DNA from: Heterodera schachtii
Lineage: Eukaryota > Nematoda > Chromadorea > Rhabditida > Heteroderidae
Length of the DNA stretch: 64,000 nt
Direction: 5' to 3'
Assembly (NCBI GenBank): GCA_023374025.1
Contig: SIJG01000156.1
Span: 186,001-250,000 of the forward strand
Shown: piece after piece, positions 1 through 10,502 of the stretch
How positions within the stretch are numbered: position 1 is the first letter of the stretch
Layout: every line of letters starts with the position of its first letter
Translations under genes and position numbers: made by a program
The notes under the pieces: model-generated
Told to the model about the DNA's origin: nothing
The model's database searches: none
The model's input: the letters and a program-made list of their open reading frames with translations, nothing else

Positions 1-120
1 CGGAAATTATAAGAAATGAATAGGTTAGGATTTTTAGTGGCAAAAAAGCCTAAAATATTAACTAAAAAAGTGGCAAAAAAGCCTAAAATATTAACTAAAA
101 AAGTGGCAAAAAAGCCTAAT
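1..120. repeat. short tandem repeat, about 44 bp unit
   Basis: A unit containing 'gtggcaaaaaagcctaaaat' and 'attaactaaaa' is repeated about 2.5 times from the window edge. It resembles the 'aaaatagttaactaaaatagtgag' internal repeats of the MITE family at 3.97-4.49 kb, so this is probably a truncated relative. No coding potential is visible. Confidence 0.6.
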
Positions 121-317
121 AGTGCAAAAAATAATATGTAATGAGAAACTAAAATTTAATAAATTGAATCCGATTTTTTACAGAGATCGAAAGGGGAGGA
201 AGGAACAAAGTGAAATAATTTTTTCAGAATTTCCGATGATAAAAATTGTTTTATGTCTAATGGAAAATTTTCGTTATAAATTGTTTAGTTTTTTTCTTCA
301 TATCATAAAGTATCTCT

Positions 318-620
318 AAGTGTTTTCTAGTAGCCTGCAAAATTAAAAAAATTTTTGTTAGGTTTCAAAAAAGATGGCCAAAAATGTTTGAAAATCAGAT
401 TTATTGGGTACTTTTGGTCATAATAACTTTGCTCAAACTTCGCCAAATTTTTTGAGATTTAGGTGAGCTAATAGAAAAATATTAGGGCTATCGAATAATA
501 CCAAGAATGTTTAATTTGGTTAGCTTTGACAAAAGTTCTGGGCAATTTTTTGTTGGAAATTTTCATTTGATGGTTTTTTATATAATGCCCTTTTTGATGG
601 TTTCTATATAAGATTAACGA
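318..620. repeat. degenerate fold-back element
   Basis: It contains the two arms of the fold-back core described for the 2.45 kb element: 'tagtagcctgcaaaatt' on the left, and 'gggctatcgaataataccaagaatgtttaatttgg' (inverse of the left-hand core) on the right. The arms are diverged and the outer ends could not be placed. Confidence 0.45.
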
Positions 621-849
621 ATGAGCACAGAAAGATTGTCACCGATTGCATTTTATTTACGCAAAAAAAAAAACAACAACTCTTTATTTACACATACATA
701 GCAGGGATGTTGCAAGTTTCGCTTTTTCGCTTTTTTGGGCCTTTCGCTTTTCGCTTTTTGGCTGAAAAGCGAAAAAAAAGTACATGCCTAAACACAAAGT
801 TTTTACCAAGTTTTTATTAAATAAAGTAAAATTTGCTTTTTTTTTATTA

Positions 850-935
850 ATGTGTTGTGTGATGTAGTGGTTACTGCATGAACCTTGACACTACTTTCTG
901 TCATGAGTTCGATGCCGGTTAACGGTTCTTTTTAA
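850..935 (+). other. tRNA-like (SINE-type) Pol III promoter remnant
   Basis: An A-box-like stretch (gatgtagtggttactgc, about 861-877) is followed about 27 bp later by a B-box-like stretch (gagttcgatgccgg, 905-918) and then a T-rich run. The cloverleaf stems do not close, so it is not called a functional tRNA. A tRNA-derived SINE head or tRNA pseudogene is the best reading. Confidence 0.3.
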
Positions 936-1424
936 TTTATTTTTTTTTAATTTTAAATTTCACCTGGCACTGCCTATCGGCATCAGCGGGCCAAAAAATT
1001 CGTAAATATTATTAAAAAAAAATTCTCTCAAATCGCAAAAATCTATCATTTTTTGGACAAATCTGTTAAGAGATCCATCCAAATTTTCAAAATTTTTTCT
1101 CGGCGGCGCATATCGGCACCGCCGGACCCTGTTCTCTTAAAAGTTGAGGATATCCCCGACATTTGAGGACCCGACATTTGAGGATCCCGACATTTGAGGA
1201 CATACACTTTCAAAAAAATAAATATAAATTTTATTTTATATCATTATAAAAAAAGAAAAAGCCTTTCCAAGGGCCAACGGGAACGAATGTGTCAAAAGGT
1301 GATCAGGGACAACCGAATAATTCCAATCTTTCGTCTCCACATACAGCGTATAACATGAGAATTCCAAGATCTGCTTTTGAATTTTTCACTTTTCTTGTTG
1401 CCCTGTTTTTGACTTAATAATTTA

Positions 1425-1506
1425 TAAAAAACCGGGAGGTCCGGGACCTTGGTACTCAGTTGTACTCAGTCGTCCGCTTCCAGGTCCCGGTCCCGTGGCG
1501 CTCTAG
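1425..1506 (-). mobile_element. truncated hAT-type MITE end (related to 48937-49092)
   Basis: On the minus strand this starts TAGAGCGCCACGGGACCGGG and continues through a motif with CTGAGTAC, matching the left half of the complete element at 48937-49092. Only one terminus is present, so the copy is partial. Confidence 0.5.
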
Positions 1507-1604
1507 TATTTAGGTATGCTAAATTTTCCTATTTCATTCTAAACAGTCGAACTAAAGCCATAGGATTTATACTAATTGGTAAAGAATATCCTAAACATCC
1601 GTCA

Positions 1605-1706
1605 TAGGGTTGTGCCCCCGAATCCCGACCCCGAACGAATTGGTCGACCCCGACCCCGAACATGCTGACCTCGAATCCAACCCAGATGGTCGGGGGCACA
1701 ACCCTA
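1605..1706. mobile_element. hAT-type MITE, 102 bp
   Basis: Perfect terminal inverted repeats TAGGGTTGTGCCCCCGA / its complement bound the element. The interior is a short run of ccccgac-type repeats. Flanks atccgtca and atatgtcg are a degenerate 8 bp target duplication (5 of 8 match), so the insertion is old. The TAGGG ends fit the hAT superfamily. Confidence 0.65.
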
Positions 1707-1959
1707 ATATGTCGTATTGCCCAGAATGAGCTACAGTCCAAATAAAATTTTTTATTTCTTGATATATTGGAGATGCTGCGAGTTATGGGTGATCAGAACA
1801 ACCAATGCAAAAAAGGCAGTGAACACTGATCAGTACATTTTTGAATTAGCGCCCCAAAATATCGCATTTGGCATTATGAACAGGGCTCGGATCTGTTCTG
1901 ATTTGGAGGGTCCAAATCTGATAAAATAAAATGTTCTGATTTCTTAAATAAACTCAAAA

Positions 1960-2400
1960 TTTTTGAAATTTATGGCATAATGTCACTTTTTTATCAAAAA
2001 ATAAGTTTTTTTTTGCAAAATTTAAACAATTTTTTGGACAAAATCTGTTAGCGAATCGCATTAAAATCATAAATCTTTCCCGGGGCGCCTATCGGAATCG
2101 CCTTACCCCCCCCTCCCTGTCTCTCAAATTTTTTGTAAGAAGCGCGCCGTAAAAATGGGTTTTTAAAAGTTTAAAAAAATTGTCGCTTGCTTGACTTTTA
2201 ATTGCAAAAACTGTCCTTTTATTGGTGAAAATCTGTTAACAAATCAGAAGAAATACAAAAAATTTTCCGGCGGCGCCTATCGGCACCGCCGGACCCCCTC
2301 CCTCCGCCCGTTCACCGAAAGTTTTTTGAAAAAATGCGCCGCAAAAAAATTGTTAAAAAGACGCATTTGCTGCAAACACACACAAAGATACACAAACCTT
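1960..2400. repeat. AT-rich module repeat with GC-rich near-palindrome
   Basis: Two copies of a module: an 'atttgttaacaaat/ttttggacaaaatctgttag' AT-rich part, then a GC-rich near-palindromic core (ggcgcctatcggnaccgccgg) at about 2082-2105 and 2268-2294. The same core occurs near 1104-1130, 14324-14349, 14458-14482, 14936-14960 and 17185-17212. No ORF is supported. Confidence 0.6.
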
Positions 2401-2445
2401 CAATTATATTTCAGCGGCCATTGATGCCATTGAACATTTGGGTCG

Positions 2446-2826
2446 GGGTCTTTTCGTACGGGCCGTTTTCGTACGAGCACAAGTTTTTGGCTATAACTTT
2501 TTTCTTTGCCAACCAAATCCAACATTTTTAGTATCGTTCGATAGCCCTAATTGTCCTCTATTAGCCTGCTAAATTCCGAAAAATCTCGTTAAGGATCAAA
2601 AAAGTTATGGCCAGAAGAATTCATACAACCAGATTTTCCAACTTTTTTGGCTCGAACTTTTTTTAAACTTAAGGGATATTTTTTGGAATTTTGCAGGCTA
2701 ATAGAGCACCTGAAGGGCTTTCGAATGATATCAAGATCGTTGGATTTGGTCGACATAGAAAAAAGTTATAGTCAAAAAACATGTGCTCGTACGAAAACGG
2801 CCCGTACGAAAACGGCCTGGCCCGTG
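2446..2826. mobile_element. fold-back element with doublet ends (CGTTTTCGTAC type)
   Basis: Inverted arms of roughly 150 bp meet at an AT-rich centre near 2640. The outer ends carry 'ttttcgtacg' twice in tandem on each side (2450-2482, and its complement 2786-2815). The inner arms carry the shared family core: ataacttttttc, ccaaatccaac, tatcattcgatagc-like, attagcctgc. No target duplication was found. Nonautonomous, with no coding sequence. Confidence 0.7.
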
Positions 2827-2983
2827 AACATTTATGATATAATGAATTATTTCTATGCAAATTCAAGGGGATAGGGCCCAGCGGTGCCGTAAGCGCAACC
2901 CGAGAAATTTTTTGAGATTTTATTCGATTCGTGGCAGAACCTTTTTTTAATCAAAAATGGCAATTTGCCTCATTTAAAATTTT

Positions 2984-2996
2984 TTTGTTTTTTCAG
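2984..2996 (+). promoter_or_regulatory. possible trans-splice acceptor before the BTB-MATH gene
   Basis: A T-rich run ending TTTTTTCAG lies 33 bp upstream of the ATG at 3029, with no upstream exon visible. In nematodes this arrangement is typical of a spliced-leader acceptor. Inference only; an upstream 5' UTR intron would look the same. Confidence 0.35.
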
Positions 2997-3028
2997 TAAA
3001 AAATTCATTTTTCTTTTACAATTTTTAC

Positions 3029-6000
3029 ATGGCGTCATCAAAATCGGGCCTTTTGGCGGATCGGATGAAGCATTTGTTGGACACGGCTAAACATGCGGAT
3101 GCGCACTTTTTGGTGGGGGACGGAGACGGAAAGGAGGCGAGTTTATATTTCAATTTTTGACATTTTTAACCCCTTTTTGACCTTTTAAGCTTTTGTCGGC
3201 CCATAAAGGCATTTTGGTGTCCGCTTCCGACGTTTTTGAGGCGATGTTTCGTTTTGACTCACAAAATGGAAAAGCGGAAAATGGTAAAAGTGAAAAAGTG
3301 CTAACAACAAAATTACATTTGAAGTTCGAAAATAAAAAAGTATTAATTTTTTTTTTTTTTGCTTTTGCATCTGCCGACAATCCCGTGGAAGTGCCAGATG
3401 TTGAAGTTGTGGCGTTTAAAGTGATGCTCAGCTTCATTTATGCGGACGATTTGAGCGAATTGGACGGAGAAAATGCCATGGCAGTGCTTTGCGCGGGTCG
3501 GAAATAATTTTAATTTATATGGAAATTAAGTCAATTTTTAATTTAATTTAATCTTTTGCGATCCGTGTTTTTCACTTATGAAAATCAAATTACAGATCCC
3601 TTCCGCTTTTCATTTTTTTAATAATCTCATAAATTTTTTTGATTTTTTAGCTGATAAGTACGGCATCCAAGGATTGATCAGTCATTGTCAGCAAATTCCA
3701 ATTCAAAATCTGTCCAATGTTTTCTTGGCCCATGCCTATGCTCGTCTTTTCAATTTAGAGGTGGGAAAAATGATTATTTTCTGATCTTACCAGCATTTGG
3801 TACAATTTATAATTTGCTTCCCTGGCCCTCGGGAAAGGCTTTTTCTCTTTTTTATAATGATATAAATAAAATTTTCATTTATTTTTTTTGAAATTGTGTA
3901 TATCCTCAAATGTCGGGTCCTCAAATGTCGCACCACGGTCGAGACACCTTTGTGCATGTATCATCAGTAGGGAAGCAACTTTTAAATGACGAAAAATCCC
4001 AAAATAGTTAACTAAAATAGTGAGTAAAAATCCCAAAATAGTGAAGAAATAGTGACAAAAAGTCCGAAATAGTGACATAATTTTCAGCCAAAAATTGAAC
4101 AAAACTAATTTTTTTTAAACTAGAGCAGCTGCCAATGAGGTAACATTTCCTTTATAAAATTCTCTTAGCAAATATTTAACTTTTGAAATCAAAAATTTTG
4201 TCAAAAAAAAAATTTGGGGGAAGAATTTTTGAGAAAATTTTTTCATTTCATAGGAGTGTATTTAAAAAAAAATTTTGGTCGATTCTTAGGGGTGTATTTT
4301 TCTGAATTTTTTGTAGTCGATTCTTAGGGGTGCATTTTTCGTTTTTATTACATTTTTCTTAAGGATATTTTCCAAAAAATGTCAAAATAGTGAAAAAATA
4401 GTGACAAAACTCAAAAATAGTGATTTTTAACTATTTTAGTGACGAAGTCGTCAAAATAGTGATTTCTAGTGACCGATAGTTACATCAAAGTCGAAATGTA
4501 CATCAGTTTCTTAGGCCATAGCTTTTTTCTTACTTGGTCAATCCATAATACATTCTTGGTATCATTCGAATGCTTAAAGTTTAGGGAATTTACAATACAA
4601 TTGCATTAAAAAATAGCAATGAAAAAAAACAAAACATTCATCATTTTTCATGTATATTCAAGAATAATTTTTTGCATCTTGCCTTTGTCCGAGAATTTTA
4701 CTAACTTTCGATTGATACCAAGAATGTATGGATTGACCAAGTAAGAAAAATATTAAGGTATAAAAAACTGATGATGGTCACTGATTGGACGCTTAAAGGG
4801 GAATAGAGCCAATTTTTCTATGCTAAAAACTAAAATAATTTTACTTTTTTTAGGATTTTGCCAAAAAATGTTTGCGTTTTATTTGTCAAAATGCGGGCCA
4901 ATTGTTTGATTCTGAGGAATTCTTGCAAATTGATCAGAATTTGTTGTGTGAAATATTTGGCCGTGATCAGTTGGTGATCAGCAATGAATTTGGCATTTGG
5001 AAAGCTGTAATTTGAATTGAAAGAATATGTACATAAAATACTCATAATCAAAATATTATTAAGGCACTCCATTGGGCGGATGAAAAGTGCCGTCAAAATG
5101 CCATCGAATGTTCCGCTGCGAATCGTCGTTCTGCGCTTGGGCCGGCACTGCTCAAAATTCGTTTCCCTCTCATCCCATCAGATGCATTTGTGAAACAAAT
5201 CGGTAGGAATTAAACTGTTTTTCGACCTTGGCCCTTTTTTACAGTTCCTTCTGGTGTTCTGTCCAATGATGAATTTGTCGGTGTTTATCAGTTCCATTGC
5301 CATCCGAATTTTTGTGGTGTGCCGGGGCTTAACTCACTGAAATTTCCATGGCACGGACGAATTTCCGATTGGAACACAGCCAAAGGCAACAGAGGAACAT
5401 TGACGATGGAAATTGGGAGATTTTCTGAATTTACACAAAAGGAAGTGGGGAGTAAATGCTTTAGTGATTATGAAATACGAATAAATGGATTTGGATGGAA
5501 AATATTGGCAGGAATAAAGCCGAAAAGCAATCAAAAATGGCTGGGCTTTTACCTTTGTTGCACCGCTCCAAAAGAAGGTGGAATATGGCCAAAAATATGC
5601 TTTTTAATAGATATTTATTTGGATTAAGATGCAAATTGGCAAAGCAAATGTTCGGCTTCACTTCGAATTTTGTCACAAAAGCACGGAACGGAGGATTTAA
5701 TTGGGAAATTCAATGAACGCATTACAAAGACCAAAAATGGCGTTCAAGGCTTTAACAATTTCATTGCTTTTTCTGTGAGCAGCCAAATTTAAGCCATTTA
5801 TCTTAAAATGTCCAAAAATTAAGGAATTGATGGACCCGAACAGAGGATTATATGACCAAAATGAGGACAAAGTGACACTGGTCGTTGATGCCATTGTGGA
5901 AGAACAAATAACGGAGAGATTTTTCATTTCCGATCCAAACAAATCCAACGGGACAATTGAAATGGAAATTGACAAATTGTCAGAATTTTCGCGAGAAATT

Positions 6001-6500
6001 TGTGGGAGTGAACGGAGCAGCGAAACCGTGCACTTAATGGGATTGTCATGGAAAGTATCGGCACGAATAATGTCGAAGGAAGAAGACAAAACAAAAAAGT
6101 ATTTAGGCATTGGCCTTAAGTGTTTTCCCAAAGGTGCAAAAATGAAAAGAAAATTTAATATTTACATTTTTGTGCCATTTTTTAGACTCGAATTGGAGCT
6201 CCGAATGTTCAGCAAAAGTTCGCATTTTTTCAAAAAAGAGCGGAACGAAGCATTGGACGCAAAAATGTGATGAGTGTAATTTTAACGCTCAAGGATTATT
6301 TTTTGGATTTAACAATTTGATCACTTTTGCGGTGAGGAAAAGTTAAAAAATTCTTTCGCAATTAAATGGTATAATTAATTAAGGATCTGATTGATCCGAG
6401 CAAAGGATTGTATGACGAAAATGAGGACAAAGTCACATTGGCCATTGATTTTGCTGTGGAAGAAAAAAAAGGGACAAAGCGCAAATTAGCCGATGAATAA
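3029..6500 (+). CDS. BTB-BACK-MATH-MATH protein (11 exons)
   Basis: Exons 3029-3136, 3190-3496, 3651-3760, 4854-5006, 5064-5202, 5245-5577, 5629-5774, 5824-6133, 6186-6331 and 6384-6500 join with continuous phase into about 622 residues; the second block (3190-3496) contains an intron-like insert, giving 11 exons if that is spliced. The N-terminus is a BTB/POZ domain (AHKGILVSASDVFEAMFRF; FIYADDL), followed by a BACK region (CLRFICQNAGQLF; ALHWADEKCRQNA) and then two consecutive MATH domains (GRISDWNTAKGN...; SDPNKSNGTIEME...). The C-terminus is KRKLADE. Proteins of this layout are substrate adaptors for cullin-3 ubiquitin ligases and act in cytoplasm or nucleus; the family is large in cyst nematodes. 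The first intron starts GC rather than GT. Intron 3761-4853 holds a MITE and a fold-back element. The start is the ATG after a T-rich acceptor. Confidence 0.85.
3967..4490. mobile_element. MITE of the TAGGG / 'aaaatagtgac' family in an intron
   Basis: It begins tagggaagcaacttttaaatg and is filled with 'aaaatagtga' repeats and the phrase 'gattcttaggggtgtattttt'. Relatives lie at 9540-9870, 12140-12565, 21575-21985 and, inverted, 40275-40620. It sits wholly inside the third or fourth intron of the BTB-MATH gene. The second terminus and a target duplication are not clear in this copy. Confidence 0.55.
4495..4775. mobile_element. fold-back element in the BTB-MATH intron
   Basis: Inverted arms: gccatagcttttttcttacttggtcaatccat and cattcttggtatcattcgaat on the left, with their complements at 4705-4760. 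The outer arms carry catcagttt and its complement. It belongs to the fold-back family with the shared core. Confidence 0.6.
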
Positions 6501-6588
6501 TCAGATCAAATCACCCATTTTCTGTTGATTTTTTTAAAATTTTTATACAATAAAGCATTTAGTTTTGAATGATAACGAATCATTTTCA

Positions 6589-7000
6589 GTAGAGATCGAC
6601 CTGTACCTGGATCCAGGCTTGTATTTTTCCAGGTACAGTCCATTTTTCTGCAACCTGGGTTTTTCAATGTACCTGTACTTTTGTGCAAGAAATACAGGTA
6701 CAGGCCATTTTTGGAATATAGTACAGGTACAGGCTAAACACGAAAAAACCTGGATTTTCCTTTACAAAATTTTAGAATTTATTATTTCAAGCGACCGATG
6801 TTTTTTCAAGTTTTCAAAAATGATTAAATAGATTAAAAGACACATTATTATTGTAAGTTAGATCGTTTTAAATGTTCCTAAGCAATTAATTGATTTTTTC
6901 TAACCTTTGTTTGCTTTTTAAAAGAAGTTCCAAAAAATACAGGTACAGGCCAATTTGGAAATACAGGTACAGGTACAGTCAGTTCGGCGCACCTTTTTCA
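6589..7000. repeat. 'caggtacagg' repeat cluster
   Basis: Repeated acctgtacctgg / caggtacaggcc blocks in both orientations flank AT-rich spacer at 6600-6740 and 6940-6980. A related ccaggcctag/caggttcagg cluster lies at 43790-43870. It looks like an internally repetitive MITE whose ends could not be assigned. Confidence 0.45.
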
Positions 7001-7049
7001 GCTAAATTTATGTCCTCTCAAAGTAAAAGCCTAATTTCTTTCATATATT

Positions 7050-7780
7050 TTTTTGTATTTTAGGCGAATTAATTGGATTTTGATTACGTACTGCCTTCTC
7101 ACTTCAAGTATGAAGCGTTGAACACGTATGCCTCAACTGATTATCAAAGCTGGCCGAATTTTTAACCTGAAACATTTCGTTGGACTTCGATGTGGTGATA
7201 TCGCCGAAGGGAGAATTCTTCGACTCTTACGGGGTTACAATGCCATCACAACATTAACTCGGCTAACCAAAATTATCACAATTTCCATGTCAATGTTAAT
7301 CCCGATAACATCATCGATTTTATCATTGATATATATCGAAATTATGAAATGTGCCCGTAATGAGTTTTCAATGTTTTGTTATTTTTTGTTGGAAATATAT
7401 TGATAAATATGTTGTAATATTAAATTGAATATTTTTCCAAAAAAAAAAATGGATTAGAATTCATGTGGGACAACAGCTTGCCAGACTAAACCGACCCCCG
7501 ATCGCAATTTTTGGTAACTTTTAAGATCTTAATAAGAAAATGGAATCAAGACGGATCCCGAAAAAAATCAGCGGGACCCCGTCAGATCTCTAATAGCGAT
7601 AAATGAATTGGGCAGATATCCAAATCGTGAAATTGAGATAAATATGATTTTTCCTATGGTTTCCATTACTTATCGGGACCATGCCATTTTTATGGAAGAA
7701 GCATTACGGAGAAGTACCTATTACTTAAATGCATTAGATTTAAGCTAAATTGCAAAAATGGCTAATGTAATAGTTTTATT
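7050..7780 (+). other. AT-rich region with possible decayed coding sequence
   Basis: An open stretch at 7128-7403 and fragments around 7600-7735 look mildly protein-like, but no splice pattern or family could be recognised. Nothing else is visible. Confidence 0.2.
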
Positions 7781-7894
7781 AATATTCTTGAGAAAATTTC
7801 ATTAATGAATACCAAGGATGTTGCAAAGAGAAAAATAAAAAGCAAAACCAAAAGGTGCTAGGTCGAACCGAAAATAGTCTCAGTGTGGGCGACG

Positions 7895-8150
7895 TGTTAA
7901 GACATTTGCGGTCCGGACATTTGCGGCCAGGACATTTGTGGTCCAGACATTTGCGGCCTGCTGAAAATCGGACATTTGCGGTCCGACAAATGCGGTCGGA
8001 CATTTGCGCCTCGGACATTTGCGGCCCATTTCTTAAGGGCCATTTTCGGACATTTGCGGTCCGACATTTGCGGCCTGCTGAAAATCGGACATTTGCGGCC
8101 AACGGAACGCCAAATATCACTTTTTTAATCCCTAAAAGACATTTGCAGCC
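7895..8150. repeat. 'gacatttgcggcc' minisatellite-like cluster
   Basis: About ten copies of gacatttgcgg with variable 3-10 bp spacers (gtccg, gccagg, cctgctgaaaatcg). A sister motif gacatttgaggac occurs at 1155-1200 and, inverted, at 3905-3935. The open frames through it come from repeat composition. Confidence 0.6.
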
Positions 8151-8338
8151 CGAATTTTTCGACCCCACGACCAGAATAGGGCTCATTTATCGAAAATTCT
8201 TTTTCCTCTTAAATTTTTGCCGAACTTTATTAAAGCTAGTAATTCTTTTTCAAAAATTGGGCTTGTCAAACCCAACTAGAGCTCGAAAATTGCTAATCAG
8301 TCTACCAACTACTGTAGGGATCTGAGATTTCCTAATAA

Positions 8339-8632
8339 ATGTTCTCCATTATTTTGGGACTTGTTTTGCTGATATTGTTTTCCTCCTCTTCATTGCTTCC
8401 AGTTGGATGGGGGTTAGGATTTTTTTTTTCTATTTTGGCCATATTTCTAAAGTTTTTTAATTTGGTGGGTCAAAATTTTGTAAATTTTAAGGCTTTGACC
8501 CCAAAAGTCAAGCAAAATGACAACCGCATGTTGCGCCGCATGGATTTTCAACGGGAAATTCTGGAAACATATTTTCCGCTTTTCAAACCGAAATTTCTTT
8601 ACGCAATTCTCCTGGATGAATTCTACAAATAG
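8339..8632 (+). CDS. small putative secreted protein (2 exons)
   Basis: The ATG at 8339 opens with MFSIILGLVLLILFSSSSLLP, a strong signal-peptide hydrophobic core. A GT donor follows the W/G codons near 8419 and an AG acceptor ends at about 8492 (attttaag), with the second exon reading ALTPKVKQNDNRMLRRMDFQ and ending DEFYK at 8632. The uninterrupted frame also runs through the intron, but that segment is a T-rich, Phe/Leu-rich translation typical of an intron. The mature product would be about 45-50 residues without cysteines. Not recognised; a small secreted protein in this genome context could be an effector, but that is inference. Confidence 0.4.
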   Translation: MFSIILGLVLLILFSSSSLLPVGWGLGFFFSILAIFLKFFNLVGQNFVNFKALTPKVKQNDNRMLRRMDFQREILETYFPLFKPKFLYAILLDEFYK

Positions 8633-8639
8633 GCCGTGA

Positions 8640-9535
8640 AACAATTTCATCTTTGCGGCCCCATAGTCTCGGTCAAAAAAATTAGATTTTTTTTTTAAAT
8701 TAACAACAAAAAAATTTCGTGAGAATTTCCTTAATCATAAAAGTCGAAATTCACTTTATATTTTGATTAATTTTTTTCGGATAATATAATTTTTTATGAA
8801 TATGATACGGTATAATGGCAGAGAAGAAAAACAATAGTTTTAGAAAATCGGTCAAATTTTAGAGAAGTATGCTTATTTTTTAAATTGGATATCGAAAGAA
8901 CATGGTCTTTTGAAAAAAATCGGGATCAGGCTTCGTGATTGGGAATCAGGCCGGATAATGTTCCGGGATTTAATCCCGCTTTTACCGCTTAATCGCTTCA
9001 ACTGGTGGATTCAAATTCCGCTTTTGCAGGATGGTGATCCTGATTTTTCAAAAGGTCGGGATGTGGACCACCAGAAAATTCGGACGGGATCCCAATCCCG
9101 TCAGCCTCTATTTTTGATATAATCTGCTTAATATGGAAAAAAAAATTGATATCGGAAATTCTGCACTTCGATAAGCTCAACAATTCATTTTTTAAATTGC
9201 GAACTTTTGTTATTTTTTGGCATTTGGTATTAAATTGAGAAAAAATATTTAAGGCAATCATGATGAGCTAAAGGCCGCGGAATGTTCATTGTTATTATAG
9301 AAATATTAATTCGGTTGTAATACCGTAACCCCCATTGTTTAAAATTGCTCTTACCATAAACAATCTGGTGAGGACGCAACTAAATTTAAATTATTATAAA
9401 CAATTAAAAAACTTTAAGTATTTATGAATTACATGTAAATAATTTCCCGTGTTTATATTGTTATTTCTGCTCTTTGGGAAAAATAGCAGTTACAAAATAT
9501 TGTCTTAGCAAATATTGAACAAGTAAAAAAATTTG
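8640..9535. other. intergenic, AT-rich
   Basis: The only structure is a run of cgggatt/aatcccg-type repeats at 8918-9095, resembling the internally repetitive MITEs elsewhere. No supported gene. Confidence 0.4.
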
Positions 9536-9539
9536 GGGG

Positions 9540-9870
9540 AAGAATTTTTGAGAAAATTTTCCAATTCAAAGGGGTGTATTTTTTAAAAAATTTTTAGGTC
9601 GATTCTTAGGGGTGTATTTTTGTTTTTTATTGCATTATTTGGGGAAATTTTCCAAAAAATGCCAAAATAGTGGCAAAAAGGTGTCGATGGCCTGCGCCTG
9701 CTTCTTCGGCACGGTGGTGATCAAGACAAGCAGCGGGATCAGGAATGCCGTAGTTTTGCCGGAGTCTGTCTCCGCCGCGACTCCGATGATGTCCCAATTT
9801 TGAGGACTGATCGGAATGGCCTGACGTTGGATTGACTAGTCTTCTGCTCAACAATTAGGGGAAAGTTTTG
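9540..9870. mobile_element. MITE of the 'ggggtgtattttt' family carrying a host gene fragment
   Basis: The left part (9540-9680) has the family phrases gattcttaggggtgtattttt and 'aaaatagtggcaaaaa'. It abuts, without spacer, a GC-rich block (9681-9835) that is a DEAD-box helicase fragment on the minus strand. Sequence after 9860 returns to AT-rich spacer. The element ends are not resolved. Confidence 0.45.
9681..9835 (-). pseudogene. DEAD-box helicase fragment (DDX23/PRP28-like)
   Basis: One minus-strand frame reads [18 protein letters not shown] then [18 protein letters not shown]: the Q motif followed by motif I (Walker A). An extra alanine and Gly-to-Asp inside the motif I consensus (AETGSGKT expected) show decay, and the flanks are repeat DNA with no other helicase motif. 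The wording of the motif most resembles the spliceosomal helicase DDX23/PRP28. It encodes about 50 residues only and is not functional. Confidence 0.6.
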
Positions 9871-10112
9871 ACCGAATTATTTTTTAAAAAAGTAAAAAAA
9901 CTGACAATTTTAAATTTCAATGCATGAAAACAACTTCCATAAATAAATATAAATGGCTTCCCTTACAATTGACAATTTAAATCGTAATATTTAATTATAA
10001 AAAATTGCATCGGAGGAGGGGACAAAAGGTTGGAGAAAAAACGTTGAAGGAGAAGAAAGTGAGGTAACGGTTAATCTTTTACAATTATTATTTATTGATT
10101 GACCTCTAATTA

Positions 10113-10502
10113 CAGGGCTCTCAAGGGGGGCCCACTGCGTTTCGGCACTCACGTTTCGGCGACTGCATATTTTTCCATTCTTTGTCATCCAAACTCAATA
10201 CTGTTGATATCATTCGAAAGCTTAACATGTTTAGAAGCTTTTTTAAGCTATTGATTCGCGATTAGACAATTACCTAAAAAGTTATACATGAAAATTGCAA
10301 AAAGTCGAAATTTTTGAAGTTTTTTATTAATAAAAGTTTTCTAAATTTGAAAACTTTTCACTTTTGATTAAGCTAATAAAGCACGTGAAGAGCTTTCGAA
10401 TGATATCAACAATGTTGGATTTGGATGATAAAGAAAAAAGCTATAATGGAAAAGCATGCTGGCGCCAGAAACGTGAGTGCCGAAACGCGTGGGCCCCGCA
10501 AA
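10113..10502. mobile_element. fold-back element with doublet ends (GTTTCGG type)
   Basis: Outer ends ggggcccac, then gtttcggcactcac and gtttcggcg (a tandem doublet), are mirrored at 10455-10500. The inner arms tgatatcattcgaaagctt and its complement, plus attcttt-tcatccaaa-ct, belong to the shared core. The centre is near 10310. Confidence 0.65.
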
